In this document: positions 25,801 to 40,800 of the stretch, in pieces | Numbering within the stretch: the stretch's first letter is position 1 | How the letters are laid out: each line of letters begins with the position of its first letter | Assembly (NCBI GenBank): GCA_033239525.1 | Contig: BSYO01000011.1 | Location: 7,965,973-8,029,972, forward strand | Source: Nepenthes gracilis | Lineage: Eukaryota > Streptophyta > Magnoliopsida > Caryophyllales > Nepenthaceae | DNA: 64,000 nucleotides | Direction: 5' to 3' | Made by a program: the position numbers and the translations under genes | The notes under the pieces: model-generated | The model's database searches: none | Told to the model about the DNA's origin: nothing | The model's input: only the letters and a program-made list of their open reading frames with translations

Positions 25801-28800
25801 CAGCAGGCAAGAATAAACATCACTATAAATAATAAGATCCCAAATTGAATGAGTTTGATTTCAAACAGACATTTAAAAGTGCCAAATAAACCGCAGCCAA
25901 ATACAAGTGAGCAAGACAATGCCAGTAGATCATAGACAACAAAGATACTTGTATTCTTTCTACTTCATCATCTTCTCCATCCACAAAATGAATCCAATTG
26001 CACTGAGTTTACCTGGAGTATTTGCTTTTTGCTTGATAAAAGGTCCTCAAGCCTGGAAATTTGCTCTGACAAGGATTTACCCTCATCAACAAACTTGTTC
26101 CTCTGATTAAAATAAAGGACAACATGATTCCAATAAAGCTCAGCTATAATCAAAAAAGAAGAAAAATACACAAGGGACATGCTCAAATCAAACCTCAAGA
26201 ACAGTGAGCTTTCTCAAATTTATATCCAATATAGCTTCAGCTTGTATCTGAGACAAACTGTACTCTGCACATGAAACATATATTTAAACCATTTGCACAG
26301 TTGAACACCAACCACACCAGAAATTCATGCTTGACTCAGAAGAAAGAATCCAAAATTCCCATGCCATGAACCAGTCAATCAAGATCACAAGAAAGATGAA
26401 ATAGGCATTGCTTTTTAAAGAATGAAAATTAAAAACAAAAAAACAAGAAAAAATACGAAAACAAAACAAAAGAAAACTACAATCCTAGCTAAATGCCACT
26501 CAAAATGTAATCGCTAAACCAGCAAAGTATAGGAGTTGATTTCACTCCTGTCATGTAGACAACTCTTAAATTTGAGGTATTTCCAGAAGCCTTACCCACC
26601 CAGGACAATGCTCCCTAAACAACAGGATTGTTAGAATATTCTAATAAGAATATGCTTTCGATTATGCTGGTCCTGGGTATATTGCTTTATAAGGATAGTT
26701 TTGTATTTTTAATATATGTGTGTGTGTGTAACCAACCAATGAACGGATTTTTCTCATGCCATTTTCTTCAATAATTTACATGGTATTAGAAAGTTAATCA
26801 TCACCTCCGACAACTCTTCTCTCAAAAATTAGTGCACCTCACCTTGCTGATTTAAAGCCCCACATCAATTTCATTAATTAAAGTTGATTAATCCTTCATT
26901 TTGTCAATTGGGGTTTTCATTCAAAACCCTAGATCCAGTTAGACACTTCGACCATTTGGTGAGTTTTTAGTTTAATTTCTTGTGTGTTGTTGGGGGGCTT
27001 GCCATCACATGATGATGCTTTACTGACGCTGAATCGAAGCATATTTATGGAATTTATTGCATTTCCGATCTCGATTGCGCTTGTGCTCAATTGTTCCTCT
27101 ATTGCTAGCTACTTTGGGTGGGTTTTTGTTTGAATTTCTAATGGATGATCTTTTGATTTCGTGTGTGGGAGATTATACTTGTGTTGATTCTTACTTGTGA
27201 AAGTTACTTTCATATTGATCATATCCTGCTTGTGGAGATTATTTTGTGTTAATCTTTTATTCCTAGGAACTAATGCTAAGCAAGCATCAAAAGAAGGAGA
27301 CCTGTTTTGCTTTGGCAACTATTGAGTAAGGCCACATTTGGTTGCATTGTTTGGTTGCAATCGTTTTATGACACTATTGTCATGTTCAGGTAATTTGTTA
27401 ATTCATCTTTTGTGATTATTGTGGTAATTGATTATTATGGCTACCTCTTGTCGGGACTGTAAAAACAGCTATGGAAAATTGTCTTCTTTCCATTGTAGGA
27501 AGTTGCACAAACCCAAAATAAGCATTGGAAATTACATGGCAAATCCGCTACAATCCATAAGCAGTCTTATTACCATACATACATAGAAATATTCACGCAT
27601 ACTTGATCATCCACTCCCTTTGACTAAAACTAATCTTCTTCGAATGGTTAATCCCACTGTCTATCTCTTAATATCTCCTCGAAATTGGTAAATTGATTCG
27701 TGGTCTTTGGATCACATGACTAGAGTAAGTTATGCTCTCATGCCCCCAATGTAACTGTGACTCTATGAAAGTTGCAAAAATTTGTTCTATTCATTTGAAC
27801 TCAATATTAATTCTCTCTATGGTTTTATGCCTATAATTTTTTCATTTAATATAATATCTTTAAGCAGGTTTACTCAAGAATATCATAATTGTCCAGTGCT
27901 CTCCCAACTCATTGTGAATTTCAGAATGTTACAAAAACAAAAATTATTGCTAGGGGTCATTATGTGTCATGAGGACTTGCAAAAAAACCAACTCCCACTG
28001 TTTGTTCTAATGTCACTTCTATACCTCTTAAAATTCATTGTCGGATAGGACTTATGCCCAACTCCAAATTGTTACCATTTTTTTTTTTTTGCGAGTAAAA
28101 TACCATGGTAGAATTGCCCTCGAGTAAACCCCCACACCTCTACAACTTTTGAGTTAGTACACTCGAATATTTGAGGACCTTGTTCAATTTTAACTAATAT
28201 AAGATTTCACAACTTTGTCATTTTATTTATGATTATTCACAAGTTACATAGTTATATTTGATAAATAATCGTCAGGAGTTATATTCTATTTTCTAATCAT
28301 TTTATGTTGAGTTTAAGATCTAATTTTCTACCTCTTTACCTAAATTACAAATTAATAATGGTTGCATGGACAAAAATATTGGTATCGGTCACGACCACAT
28401 TAGTATCAAACATATAGGATAATATATCAATATTAAATATATCGAAAGAAAAAATTTTCTAAAGATTATAGGCAGATAGACAAATATCAACTAACATATT
28501 AGTCAAAATCAAGTATAATAGTCAATATTATAAACATCAGTCGATATATCGTTATATTCTATTTTATGTGCATTTGAAAGCTGAGTTTACAACCTAATTT
28601 TCTCCTTATAAGTACTTTACAGAGTGATAATGATTACGCAAATGAAAATATTGATATCGATGTCTATGGCAATCATATCATATCAGACATATCAAAGAAT
28701 ATGCAATGGTATCTTATATATCCAAAAAAAAATTAAGAATTGCAAGTTGACAAGTAATATTGACCTATACATCGGACAAATATCAAGTGTATTAACTGAT

Positions 28801-31800
28801 ATTTTAAATAATAGTCGATTCATTGCAATATGTTGCCAATATTATAGCATATTGTGATTTTTCCAAAACATCAAGAAATATTGTTATTGGGAGGGCCCGA
28901 TATAGATATTTATTAACCAATATATCGAATTTCGACTGATATTTTCATCCATAAATAGTCCTGAATATTTTTCTACATATTTTTCAACATTCTTATCTCA
29001 CAATGGAATTCTTGATTAGTTATCTTATCCGGATAAATCACAACATAATGGCGGAGCAAAACAAAAGAAAAGGCATTTGATAGGTATTTCTAGAGTTCTC
29101 TTATTCCAAACGGAAGTTTCGCATGGTTTTTTGATGATTCAATTTTAATAGTTTATTATTTTAAATGCCATCAACTAACCTTCAATGAGAGATTCCTTAT
29201 CATATATTATTTTCTAGAAATCCACTATATTTTCTTTCCGCAATGATTTTCAATTGTATTTGTTATGTTTATGATATTCTCAGCCACAAGTGACAAAGCA
29301 TGATTACAAGTTTTTGCAGTGTATTTTTCTTATACATGTTTGTACTTAGAAAGGGTATTAGTATTTCTCACTATAGTTGGGACATCTTTTGATATCCTTT
29401 GATATTCTATTTTATGAGTCTACACACTTTTACCCCGAAGTGTCTTCATGAAGGCCATCATCGAGTATCACTCCCAATGAGGATATTATTGTATATGAGA
29501 TTTTTCATAATATTGTATCTCTTCCACTTTTGATAGATCTACATCCTTGTTCTCCTACGACTCTGATGTATGTTCGTAGTCCTGATCAGATGTTTGATTC
29601 CTCCTTAGGAGTGGATCTCGACGCAGCTACTATTAAGCCGGTTCTTCAATAAATGAATGCTATTTACCTTGATTAGGGAAACGGTTGAGAACTTTCAATT
29701 GCACTATGAAAGAACAATCACAACTATACTCAATATCCATTGTCTACTATATTATTATATGCTAGCATTTCATCTTCTCAATGGGATTTTGTGACTACTT
29801 TGAACTCCATTAGTATACCTCAATCTGTATCAGGAGCTACTTCTCATCTTAGTTGATGGGTAGTTATAGAAGCAAAGATGGTTGCACTTAAGAATAATCA
29901 TATGTGGGATTAGGTCTCTCTCTCCCAAGAAGAAACTTATCAGTTATAAATGGATATACAAAGTGAAAGCCAATCCATATGGCTCTTTAACATGGTTGAG
30001 GGCTCGCCCTATCGCTAAAGGGTATACCCAAACATACGGGGTTGGCTGCACCACTATTTTCTCTTGTTGTCATGTTGATTTATCTTTAGGCTTCTCATTT
30101 CATTAGTTGCTACTCATCATTAGTCATTATCTATTAGACATCAAAAATGACTTCTTACATTGTAATATTCAAAGGGAGATTTATTTAGAGCAACTTCCAA
30201 GGTTTGTTGCTAAGGGAGAAGCTAGATTTGTTTGTCCACTGAAGAAATTTTTATATGGATAGAAATAGTCCATACCAATACAGTTTGACAGATTTAGTGA
30301 GGCAGTGTTTGAGTTAAACTCTCACATTGTGACAATGATCACTATATGTTTTTTAACATCATTCTAGTGCTAGATCTATTATTCTCGTTGTATATCTAAA
30401 TGATATTGTGATTATTAAAAGTGATAGTCCTAACATCGCAGATCTAAAATGTTTCCTTCAAAGTTAATTCTAGACTAAAGATCTTGTAAGGCTGCATTAT
30501 TTTATTGTATTGAAGTTGCTAGGTGTCGCCATAACATCTTTTTTTTTTTTTTTTTTTTTTTCAAAGGAAGTACACTATAGATTTCCTTCAAGACACTTGT
30601 ATGTTGGATTCAAAACCTTATGATTCTACCATTGATCCAGGAATTAGTTATCACCAAACAATATGGAGTTTTTTAGTTGAGATGAAAAGATATCGACAAT
30701 TAGTTGGTAACCTTAGTTATCTTAAAGTGACTCATCTAAATATTGCCTTCTCGACTAGTATTTTAAGCCAGATTTTGCCTTTCCTTCATTAGGAGACTAT
30801 AATGTGGATAATAAGATATATTACAGGTAAATCAAGACGAGACTTGCCTTATAGTGACTATAGTCATATTCAAGTCAGTTTTTTTGGTGCAAATTGGGTA
30901 GGGTCGCATTATGATCGGAAGTCTATTACTAACCATTGTGTGTGTATTGGTGGTAACCTTGTGCTATGAAAGAATAAAAAAATAAATGTGATAACTAGAT
31001 CAAGTGCGGAATCAAAATTTCATGCATTGATACATGCTGCTTTTGGATTGCATTAGTTATAAGAATTCTATATATTTTTAGCTATATTGTAATAATCAAG
31101 CAACTATCCATATTATATCAAATCTGGTATTTCATAAACACATGAAGTATATCAAGGTAGATTAGCGCTATGTTTGTGAGAAGTTCCAATAAGGCTTAAT
31201 TCATATTCATCATATTTAGACTAGAGAGATCAAGTTCTAAATAGTTTCACCAAATAGTTAACTAAAGTTCAAATTACGTACACATATAACAAGCTAAGCA
31301 TTATAAACCTCTATGATCCAACTTGAATAGGCGTATTAGAATATACTAATCAGAATATGTTGTATGTTCATTAGTAAAGGTAGTTTAGTATTTAAATATA
31401 TGAATAGAACCAACCTACATGCAAGGTTTTCTTGTCTCTTTTTCTTCTATAATCTACAAGGATAAAGCTCTCTCATCTCATACAACATTACAAGCCTTGT
31501 CCACCAGAGGGAGCTCAACAACACCTGACATGGAAGGCAAAAAATTATTGTCTTTGGCTGTCATATAGGAGTCATAGTCCCAACTTGTTTTTTACAGTTA
31601 CAGGTGGCAGCAGATTTAATGGTTAGATCCCATTTTCTGACAGTTTTGTCAACATAGACAGCAACATTCCGCAAAGAAGCTGGATGGACAAAACTGTAAT
31701 AATGCAGTTTGGCCTGATTTTTTAAGCCTAAAGAAAACATGAAATACATACGTTTTCCTGAAAACAATAACTTTTTAATGTCAAGTTGTCTACTTATGCT

Positions 31801-34800
31801 ATTCATATCATATTTCTGTATATTATATAACATTCACATAAGACATGAGCAAAATCAAGCCCAAACCAATCTAAAACAAGAAACGGTGGGGAGGTAATTA
31901 TAGTTGATATCTTTCACCACTAAGGTTGGGTAACGTGTCTTTACTAAGGGATCATGACATGCTTTCAGCATGACTTTCCACCAACCGACAACCCATCACT
32001 AATCCTTGTACCACCACCAACCATGATAATCCCACCAGCTATATGTGGAGGCCAACTGCCTCCAGCCAACTGTAGCGTCTGAATTTTATAGCCAAAAAAC
32101 TATGGCACGCCCGATTCCTAACAAGAATGGACACCAGCAAAATTAACCCACAAGCACTTTTAAGTATTGGAATCGATCCCATTATACAAACGTAAAAATT
32201 ATGCCAATGTCAACTATGCCGAACGTAAAGAAGTCACTAGTTAAAAGTGCATAAATATAATTAAACAATCAATAGTAATAGACAACAATTGAATATCAAA
32301 TAATATTTCAAGAATTCATTCCCCCATATAAAAGGTTTCGGGCCTTTTAGCCTTTAGTACTAATATACATTGAAAATCCCCAACTTTCATAATAAGGTAT
32401 TTAATTTTTTTACAATGCTAAATTTCAAATTAAATTTACCAAAATTTCAATAAAAATTCAAAGATACAATAAAAATTATGTAAAATTTTATATGGTTCGA
32501 TTTGAATTCTAACATCCTTCCTCCACTAAGCTATAGATATCCTCATTGACTTGATCTTCATGATAATTTTGACATCTCACCTCTTCAGTTTTACATCTTC
32601 AGCAAGTTTTCAGCTTATTTCTTCTGTTTGTTTCATTTTCCACTTCATGAGTACTTTTTTTCTGCTTTCCAGAAGATGTAGTCACCTCCCTTTCAACATT
32701 AATTTCTTTAACTTATGACGCAAATGGTAACTTCAACCTAATGTTGCAGCGTTGTGACAAGTTGTGTGGAGGGTCTTCCATGTTGGGACAATACGGTCTC
32801 AAATAGCACACATAGAAGACAGGATGGACCTTCATCCATTGTGAAGGATCTACCTTATGCGATGTCTTTCCTACACAAGCAATAATCTAGGCAAGGCTTT
32901 TATATTTTCGCAAAAGGCTATTGTCTCTTCCTTTGAGGAACCATATCAACTATAGAAGAAGTTTCATCGTTACAAGATCTCCCAAATTAAATTGCACGGG
33001 CCATCTCTTTTGATCTGCCTACTTCTTCATTTGACAAGACCCTTTCTCTAGGTAGGCTTTGGCAATCTTCATGTTCTACTTCCACTCCATAGCAAACTTA
33101 TAAGCACGAGGACATTTACCATTGTATGGCTTGACCATAGTGTGGAAGAAGTGGCTACTAACCTGTTACAATCTTAAAAGAACTCTTATTTGAAGAAAAC
33201 ACTTTTGAGTATTAAAACAAAATTAAGCAACAACGAGAACCTTCATTCAATTATTCTAACTGGCACTTACAAAATGTCACAGGTACTCCCTAAATAGGCC
33301 ATTGAATCTCCCCATTTGACCATCAATTTGAAAACAGTAACTCAATGAGATTTAATTCTAAACCGAACAATTAGAAAAGCTTTGACAAGAAAGCACCAAT
33401 GAAGCGACTATTTCTATCACCCACAATGCTTTCAGGTACTCCCCAATATTTGACAATATGCTTAAATAAAATGGGCAATATCTTCTCCCCTGGACAATCT
33501 CTTGATGCCGGAACAAAAGTAACGTACTTTGAAAAGCAGTGCACAACTACCAAGATGTACAAGTACTCACCAACCTTGGGCAGCCCTGTTATAAAGTCGA
33601 GGAAAATACTTTCCCAGGATCTACAAGGTACAGTGAGGAGTTCCAACAATCTCGCCAACTTTTGACATTCAATTTCATCAGGTTGACGGGTGAGACCCAT
33701 CTTCATATAACTCATCACATCATCCTTCATCTTGTGCCAATAATATCCCTTCTACAGTAGGCCCAGGGTACGCTGCCACCCTAAGTAGCTCATAGAATGT
33801 CATGACACTCTAAGGAGCATTCTTCTCAATCCTCCACCTTAGGTATAAAAATCTAGAGTCCCTTTGTGAAGATCAATCTATTGTCAATCCAAAATCTCCG
33901 AATCTTACCTTCCCGAATAAGTTGTAGTAGAATCACAGTTATTGGGTCCTTCTTAAGGTTTAGCTTTACCTAGTCTCTAATAGTCATGGTAATACTCTTC
34001 ATCAAAAAGTAGGCTACTCAAGGCAAGACGATAAGGTCTAGTCATCTACTAAGGGCATTTGTAGCCTAGTTGCAATGTTTGGATTTGTGTTCTAGCTCCA
34101 ATTCAAATTACACTAAGAAATCCTATCACCGAGCCTACTTCAACGCTAACTTCGATTGGTTGAGGATATAACAAGCAGCAATGTATCCTTCTCCTAGGCT
34201 ACATAACGTCATTTGGCCTCACTTAACTTCCTACTCTTGTAGGCTATTGGATGGCCTTCTTGCAATAAGATCCTTTCGAGAGTAAAATCCAGGCATCGGT
34301 CTTGCACGTTAACACAGGCTCCTTCATTGCCGCACACTTGAGCTCCTCAAAAGCTTGCTAACATGCTTTTGACCAATCCCACTTCCTATCCTTGAATAAA
34401 TCTATCAAAGGTGCTACTTTCTTTGAATACTCTTTTATAAATTTTCGTTTGTAGTTAGTAACATAAAAAAATAAGTGCAACTCACTCACACTAGTCAAGG
34501 CTTACCAATCAAAGATAGTTTGCATTTTCTTTAAATCCATTCTTATCCGGCCTTGCTCCACGAAGTGCCCCAAGAGGCTGATCTCCACTTAAGCAAATGA
34601 GCACTTCTCATGCTTCACATAAAGATAATTTTCATTTAATTTCTAGAACACTAAAATTAGATGCTTCAAGTGATGTCTTAAGCTTGAACAGAATTACAAG
34701 ATCGTCCAAGTAGACCACCACAAATTTATCCAAGTATTCACCAAATACCTAGTTCATCAACGTGCAAAATGTTACTGGAGCCTTGGTGCATCCAAATGAC

Positions 34801-37800
34801 ATTAAGAGCCACTCAAAAGTTCCATATCTTGTAACACATGTAGTTATTTTGCTCACCTCCCTTTGCAATTTTGATTTGGTGATCATTCGACCTTAGGTCA
34901 ACCTTCATGAAGTATTTTGCGCTCAACTAATTAAATAAGTCAGTGACCAAATAAATTGGATAGTAATTCTTCACGATCACCTTGTTTAGGGCCCTATAGT
35001 CAATGCAAAGAAGTAAACTCCCATATTACTTCTTCTAAAATACAACAAGGGCTCCATAAAGCACTTTCAAAGGGCGGATGAACACTAAGCTACTTAACTC
35101 ATCTTGTTGTTTTCAAAACTCCGCTAGCTCTGGAGATACCAACTTATATGCTCTTCAAGTAGGTAGCCTTGCCCCTAGAGTCAATTTAATCAAGTGATCC
35201 ATCACTTTCCGAGGTGAAAGAACCTGGGCGACTCCGTTGGCATCAACTCCTTGAATTCCTCAAGGAGTAGACTAACTTCTAGTTGCAAAGACCAAATCTC
35301 GACATCTTCATCCACTAATAACATCAAAAAGCGGGTTCGCTTGCCTTTTTCCAGACCCCTTTTAAGTCGGAGTGTAGACAATTACATGTTCTTGCCTTTC
35401 CTCTCCAATTATTTCTACCTTTTAGAAACGCTCACTAGACATGAACTCTCCTAATGAGAAGCATCGAGTTTGAGTGGTAGATGGGCACCAACTTAGTCGC
35501 TTTAAAGAAGTCTATCCCCAAAATCAGGTCAAAGTCATCCATAAATAAAACCGTAAAGTTCAATTTCCCATTCCACTCTCTAAGTAACACTATTACAAAC
35601 TTGGCAACATCAAGAGTTGGCTTTGCCTTTGAATTCACAGCCCTTATACTACCATGATCTTGTTCTAATCGCATGCCCCAATTGATCCACTTCAGTCCCA
35701 ACCAAGAAGTTATGAGTGACACCCGTGTCAACCATCGCACGAGCACTCCTTCTATTCACTTGAATTTCTACATACATTAGGTTTGTGGACTTGGTAAATG
35801 CCTAAGCATACTTCTCCACTGCGAGCTTGGTTTATTCTTACCGTCTCAAGATTCCAATTGACCACTTTTCTTTTGTAGTGCACCCAAAGCTCCATTGTGT
35901 GAGCATTGCACCACCTTATATAGCCTACCACACAGGAAACACCCACTCTAATATGCCTTCTTACTCGTCAACATGCTAGTGTTTTCCTTAGAGTTTTAGG
36001 AGTTCACTAACAATGAATTTTTCCAAAAGCCACTTCCCCCTTTCTTAGCTTTCAATTTTGAGTCATTTACACTGGATGCACTCGGCACAGGCTTCTTTGA
36101 GAGATTATTATCATTCTCTTGACAATGATTGCCCCTTTCAATGGCATAGCCAACAAGCCTTTTAGCTACATTTTGAGTGAAAGGCAAAATCTTGTAACCA
36201 CCGCCTAAATAATTCTATTTAAGCCCATAGCTACAGATTATCTACGAAATAAAAGAGATAATCATTATTAGACATGTCTTTGATATCTAACATACATGCT
36301 TAGAAAGCTTTAATGTAGCCCCTTATTATCCCAATGTGCTTAATATATTTTAGCTTCCTCCATGCCGTGAACTCAATATTTTTAACATAAAACTGTGACA
36401 TCAATTCTCTCTTAAGATCTTCCCACAAGTCGATGTTTAATCTTCCCAGGGCAATATCTTCATATTTGATGGGCCACCATAGTTTGGCATCGCCAATTAG
36501 GTATATTGTCACTATAGAATCCATGGCCTCATCCGAATCCCTCTTCCCAGCCCTAAAGTACCGTTCCAAATCGAAGTAGAAGTTATCAAGCCCCTTTTAA
36601 TCTCACACGCCACCATATGATCAAGTTTTCGAAGGTTCGATTCTACCACTGCCGAAGACACTCCTATTAGCCGCAACGGCATGCACTAGAAGGCTCACCT
36701 TACCAATGAGTACGGAATTCTCTTACAACACTCTTGTCGAGTAACAAACATCATCCGTTGGGTCATTGACTACCTTGTCAAGGAATCTCAACTAGACAAT
36801 GAGGCTATCTGCCTATCTTTCCATCTTGTTAAAAGATTCATCTCGTACTTCAGGCTCAGTCACCCTGCTCTCAAGCGCTTTAAAACAAGTCACTACTATC
36901 AAATAAACTATATGACTCATCTAAGTAGCCAGCTACAATGTCGCTTGGGCCATCACTATCTCAAGTGAGTTTTTCAAAAAACCGAAGCTTTTTTACTATT
37001 CTTCTTGTAAATCAATCTCTGATACCAACTGTCATGATTCGAATTTTATAACCACAAAATTATACGTGTCCTATCCCCAATAGGAACAAATGCCAGCCAA
37101 GTTGACCCACAAGCACCCTTTAAGTGTCTAGGTCGATCTCGAAATGTAATGCAAAATTACGCCAATGTCAAGTATATCAAACGCAAAAAAGTCACTAATT
37201 AAAAATATGAAAATATAGGCAAATAATCAATAGTAACAGACAATAATTAGATATTGTATAAGATTTTAAGAATTCATTCTCCCATATAAAGGGTTTTCAG
37301 CCTTTTGGTTTTTGATACTAATATACATTAAAAGTCTCCTACTTTTAGAATAATGTAACTAATTTTTTACAATATTAAAATTCAAACTAAATTTACCTAA
37401 ATTCCTAAAATCTTTTAACAATGCAAGAAAAATTATGTAAAAATTTATATGGCTTGATTTGATTTCTAACACCGAGCACCTAATTCCCTCCAGTGATTAT
37501 TGACAACTTGATGGAAACCACCGGCACCAATTATTGGCTTGTTCTCAGTCATCAAAGGTTATAGGTTCTCCAGCAACCATTTTATTAATCCTATCATAAC
37601 TACTATAGAATTGTTTATCCCTTGAACCTTTCCTTCTAAATCATTCCACCCATTTTATTGTCATTGTATACCAAACAATTTACATAAAGAAAAATGTTGG
37701 CAATGTAGGATCCCCATTAGTATGGGACTTGGACTATCATATGCTCAAAATTGGTCATCAGAACCTTAAGTTTATGAAATCACAACAATACGCACGTACT

Positions 37801-40800
37801 AACTACCAATGGACCCCTCATATTATTAGGCTTATTTTGATAGTTGAGAATAATTTCTTTGTATTTCTCTTTTTTCAGCAGTGCATTATAATACCCCAAA
37901 TGAACAAAAGAGAGATGACATTCACATGCAGCGGTGGTTTGCTAGTTACTCTTTTCATCCATCAATAATTTCCCTAAAATAACATATATTAAGAATGTAT
38001 TAAAAACATAAACTAGAGAAAGCCAACTTACACTCAATCATACATTATTACCTTGTAAACAATATCAAACATTTGTGGATGCTTTAGAGTGGGAAGGAGC
38101 TACCATAACTTATTGACCATGGATGTGACCAAGAAAAATAGAGTTTTGAACTCATTAAAGGTTGAACTAATACTGATGAGAAGATCATTTAGGTAATTTT
38201 CAACCATTGTCCCCTATAATCCTTGCAGTATCCAATGCAATCTTAACAATAGTAATTATTTATCTGAATAGGCATAGAAATTAGCAAATGTGAGTGTGTG
38301 TGTCTAAGTTTGAGACTTCGTGTAAATCAAAGTTTGACCATCTTTCTTGGTTGATTCTAATTTGTTCCTAACCAAATCCAAAGCTCACAAAACCACATAT
38401 AATAGAAGGGCCACCATATAACCTATGCCCAAAAAAGGAGTCTAAGCATCATGAATTTACCCTTCATTAAATTTGCTGAAGCCACAGCATTGCTTGAAGC
38501 ACTCCTGATTACTTCAAGGATTCTATCCAGATTATCAAGCCCCACTACAATACCCTAGCAAAAAAGGGCATAAAGCATAAAGGAAGGAAAACTTAATACA
38601 ATGAACAACTATCATATCAAAAGGTAAAAAGGGAGAGATTTGATGCATGTAACTCATGCATTTTTTTTATCAACCATAAGGCAATACTTGGTCAGATCTG
38701 TATCCAGGATCAAAACATGCAGAAAATACAATTAGATATGTCTTTGGGGAACTCTAAACATACTTCCACAATATGCTTCCTTTCTTGTGCTTGTGAAAGC
38801 TTAAATTTGGCACGCCTTTCTATCACAGAACATCTAAAGTCAAGGAATGCCTGCAAGACTAGAAACACGTCAAATAGTAGAAAGGATTAAAATTATTTCC
38901 ACCCATGATGTTTTACAAAGGTCAATGATGAATAACATCTAGGTATACACAAATCGGAAGAATGATATGAATGAACAAGCAACGACAGAAAACTAGCAAG
39001 CTAAAACCTTAAAGAAAAAGTGGAAGTATAATAGGATAGTAAACACAAGCACACAACCAAGTAGTAGTCATGTGAGGTCTCCAGCCAAAAGTTTGTCTTT
39101 TAGGGAACATGGTCAACATGAAATTATCATATTCATGATTCTTCATCCACAAAAGCAGGAAAAGATTTTTCCATTCACATGTGAGGCTGAAAAGTAAACA
39201 CAACATAGGGATCAAGAAGAACATAGAATACATATCTTGGCAATCATTAGAAATTCACAAATTGGTGATGTTGTAATATACTTTCCATAACGTCTCACAC
39301 CAGACTTAGATTCTCTATCACAAATCAGCATGGTCATGTATCTACAGAATTTACTGATATATTCAAACAAAACTCCTTTTGGTCTTTTTCAGATAGTCAA
39401 CATTTGTGGTCAGGCAAGATTTTTGGTGGGTAGTTGATGGGAATTAAAGCCAAATCATTATCCTAGAAAGGAAGTAGCCAACCACAAGGCAGCCCTTGAT
39501 TTTCAAGTGAAATCACTCTTTAAAGCAAACCACTATTTTACTTCTCATAAGCAGGAGAAATCCTAGCATCATTCATCATCAACGTTGTCAAATAAAAGCC
39601 AGAAGAAAAGAAGCAAATTATGGAGAGCTTTTACAGATAGGTTGAAACTTCTGCAAATGATATTTGATTAGAACAATGAGGGTACAGCTATTAGATTAAC
39701 AACACCAATAATTCAAGCTTCAACTTTCTAGACAAGCTGATTAGACTTTTGAGAAGCTTTAAGTCAGTCCTGTAGAAGATGATAGAAGTTGCCAAAGGGC
39801 ATAGATTTTGGCATGCTTAAGACTACTCGTGCATACAAATGATGGCAGGAATATCTGATCATTAGTAAAGATATCTAAGCTGAGGTTAACCCAGCATGGA
39901 ATGACGGTCCTTTTTACCCTCAAAACAATACAGACTAACAGGAAATTCTCTGATTTCAGATTAGGATAAGAACAAAGTTGAGAGTTATATTATTTACGAG
40001 GAGGGAAGTGTGAGATAATGGATTCTAACCAAGAAATCTGGAGGGACATTCATCAGTGCTTGGTGGATACCTGAGCGTATCTTCGGGGTCTCTAAAAATT
40101 TGGAAATTAAATCATTCAACCAGATAAAGTTTCAAGGATGTTGGTCTTAGTTTTAACAGCCAGGATTCAATTATGAAATCAAAGATTATGGACAAACAGG
40201 TTGGAATTTAACAAGGATAGAATGACCTTCCTGGAATTAAAAATTCACCAGGGCTGAAATTGAACATTACAAATTCAATTCAATTTCAGACTTTCAAATT
40301 AAGCCTCTCACAAGTAACAAGCATGTAGAGGATAAACATTGACACAACAACAAGACTGCTTCATCATGACCAAGAGGTCATTGGTTAAAAAACAAGAGTA
40401 ATGTTGTTTATATACGACCATATTGCCCATAATGTGGGAAGCTTTGTACACTCTGCCACCAATATAAGGTGTGGGGATACTTTCTTCAAAGAATTCTTAC
40501 GCATGATAGATCACTTACTTTTGAAAGATTGGCTGGGAAATGTGCTGGAAAATCCATGAAAAATAAATGAAGATATTTGACAAGTTTTGAGTATAAAAAA
40601 TAAACGAAACATTCCAGGCTGTAAAAGCAGAATATTTAAGCTGATTGTCACACTGATTTTTAGGCTAATTAATAGTTTCCTATTTCGTGTATACCTTATT
40701 CTATAGGAGTCATGTACAGTGTTTTCAAATCGATTCAAATTATGAATTCAAATAATCTGGCCTTACGATATCAGAGATAAAACCGTTCTTGCTCCCTACA

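Larger units (their letters stand above)
26629..31458 (+). mobile_element. Ty1/copia LTR retrotransposon with intact target duplication
   Basis: Short LTRs (26629-26780, 152 bp; 31334-31458, about 125 bp) start TGTTAGAATATT or TATTAGAATATA and end TACA. The 5-bp duplication aggat is exact on both sides (26624-26628 and 31459-31463). A primer site TGGTATTAGAAAG follows the left LTR. The right half holds RT and RNase H remnants. The left half has little readable gag and contains a duplicated MITE-like insert (28285-28955). It is antisense to GYRA and inactive. Confidence 0.92.
32071..37471 (-). mobile_element. Ty3/gypsy LTR retrotransposon, decayed but complete in layout
   Basis: LTRs of 444 bp (32071-32514) and 442 bp (37030-37471) start TGT and end AACA and are clearly homologous but diverged. 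Read on the minus strand, the right LTR is followed by gTTGGTATCAGAG, an initiator tRNA-Met primer site. The left LTR is preceded by the purine tract gtggaggaagga. Internal order is gag, zinc-knuckle-like, protease, RT, RNase H and integrase, as in Ty3/gypsy. Flanking 5-mers (ccaac, ccgag) match only in part, so no firm target duplication is claimed. Stops and shifts make it inactive. It reads in the same direction as GYRA. Confidence 0.9.
26265..38460 (-). other. GYRA intron i-j, 12.2 kb
   Basis: The largest intron in the window. It is mostly two LTR retrotransposons: copia at 26629-31458 (antisense) and gypsy at 32071-37471 (sense). The remaining pieces (26265-26623, 31464-32070, 37472-38460) show no gene. 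Confidence 0.8.
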
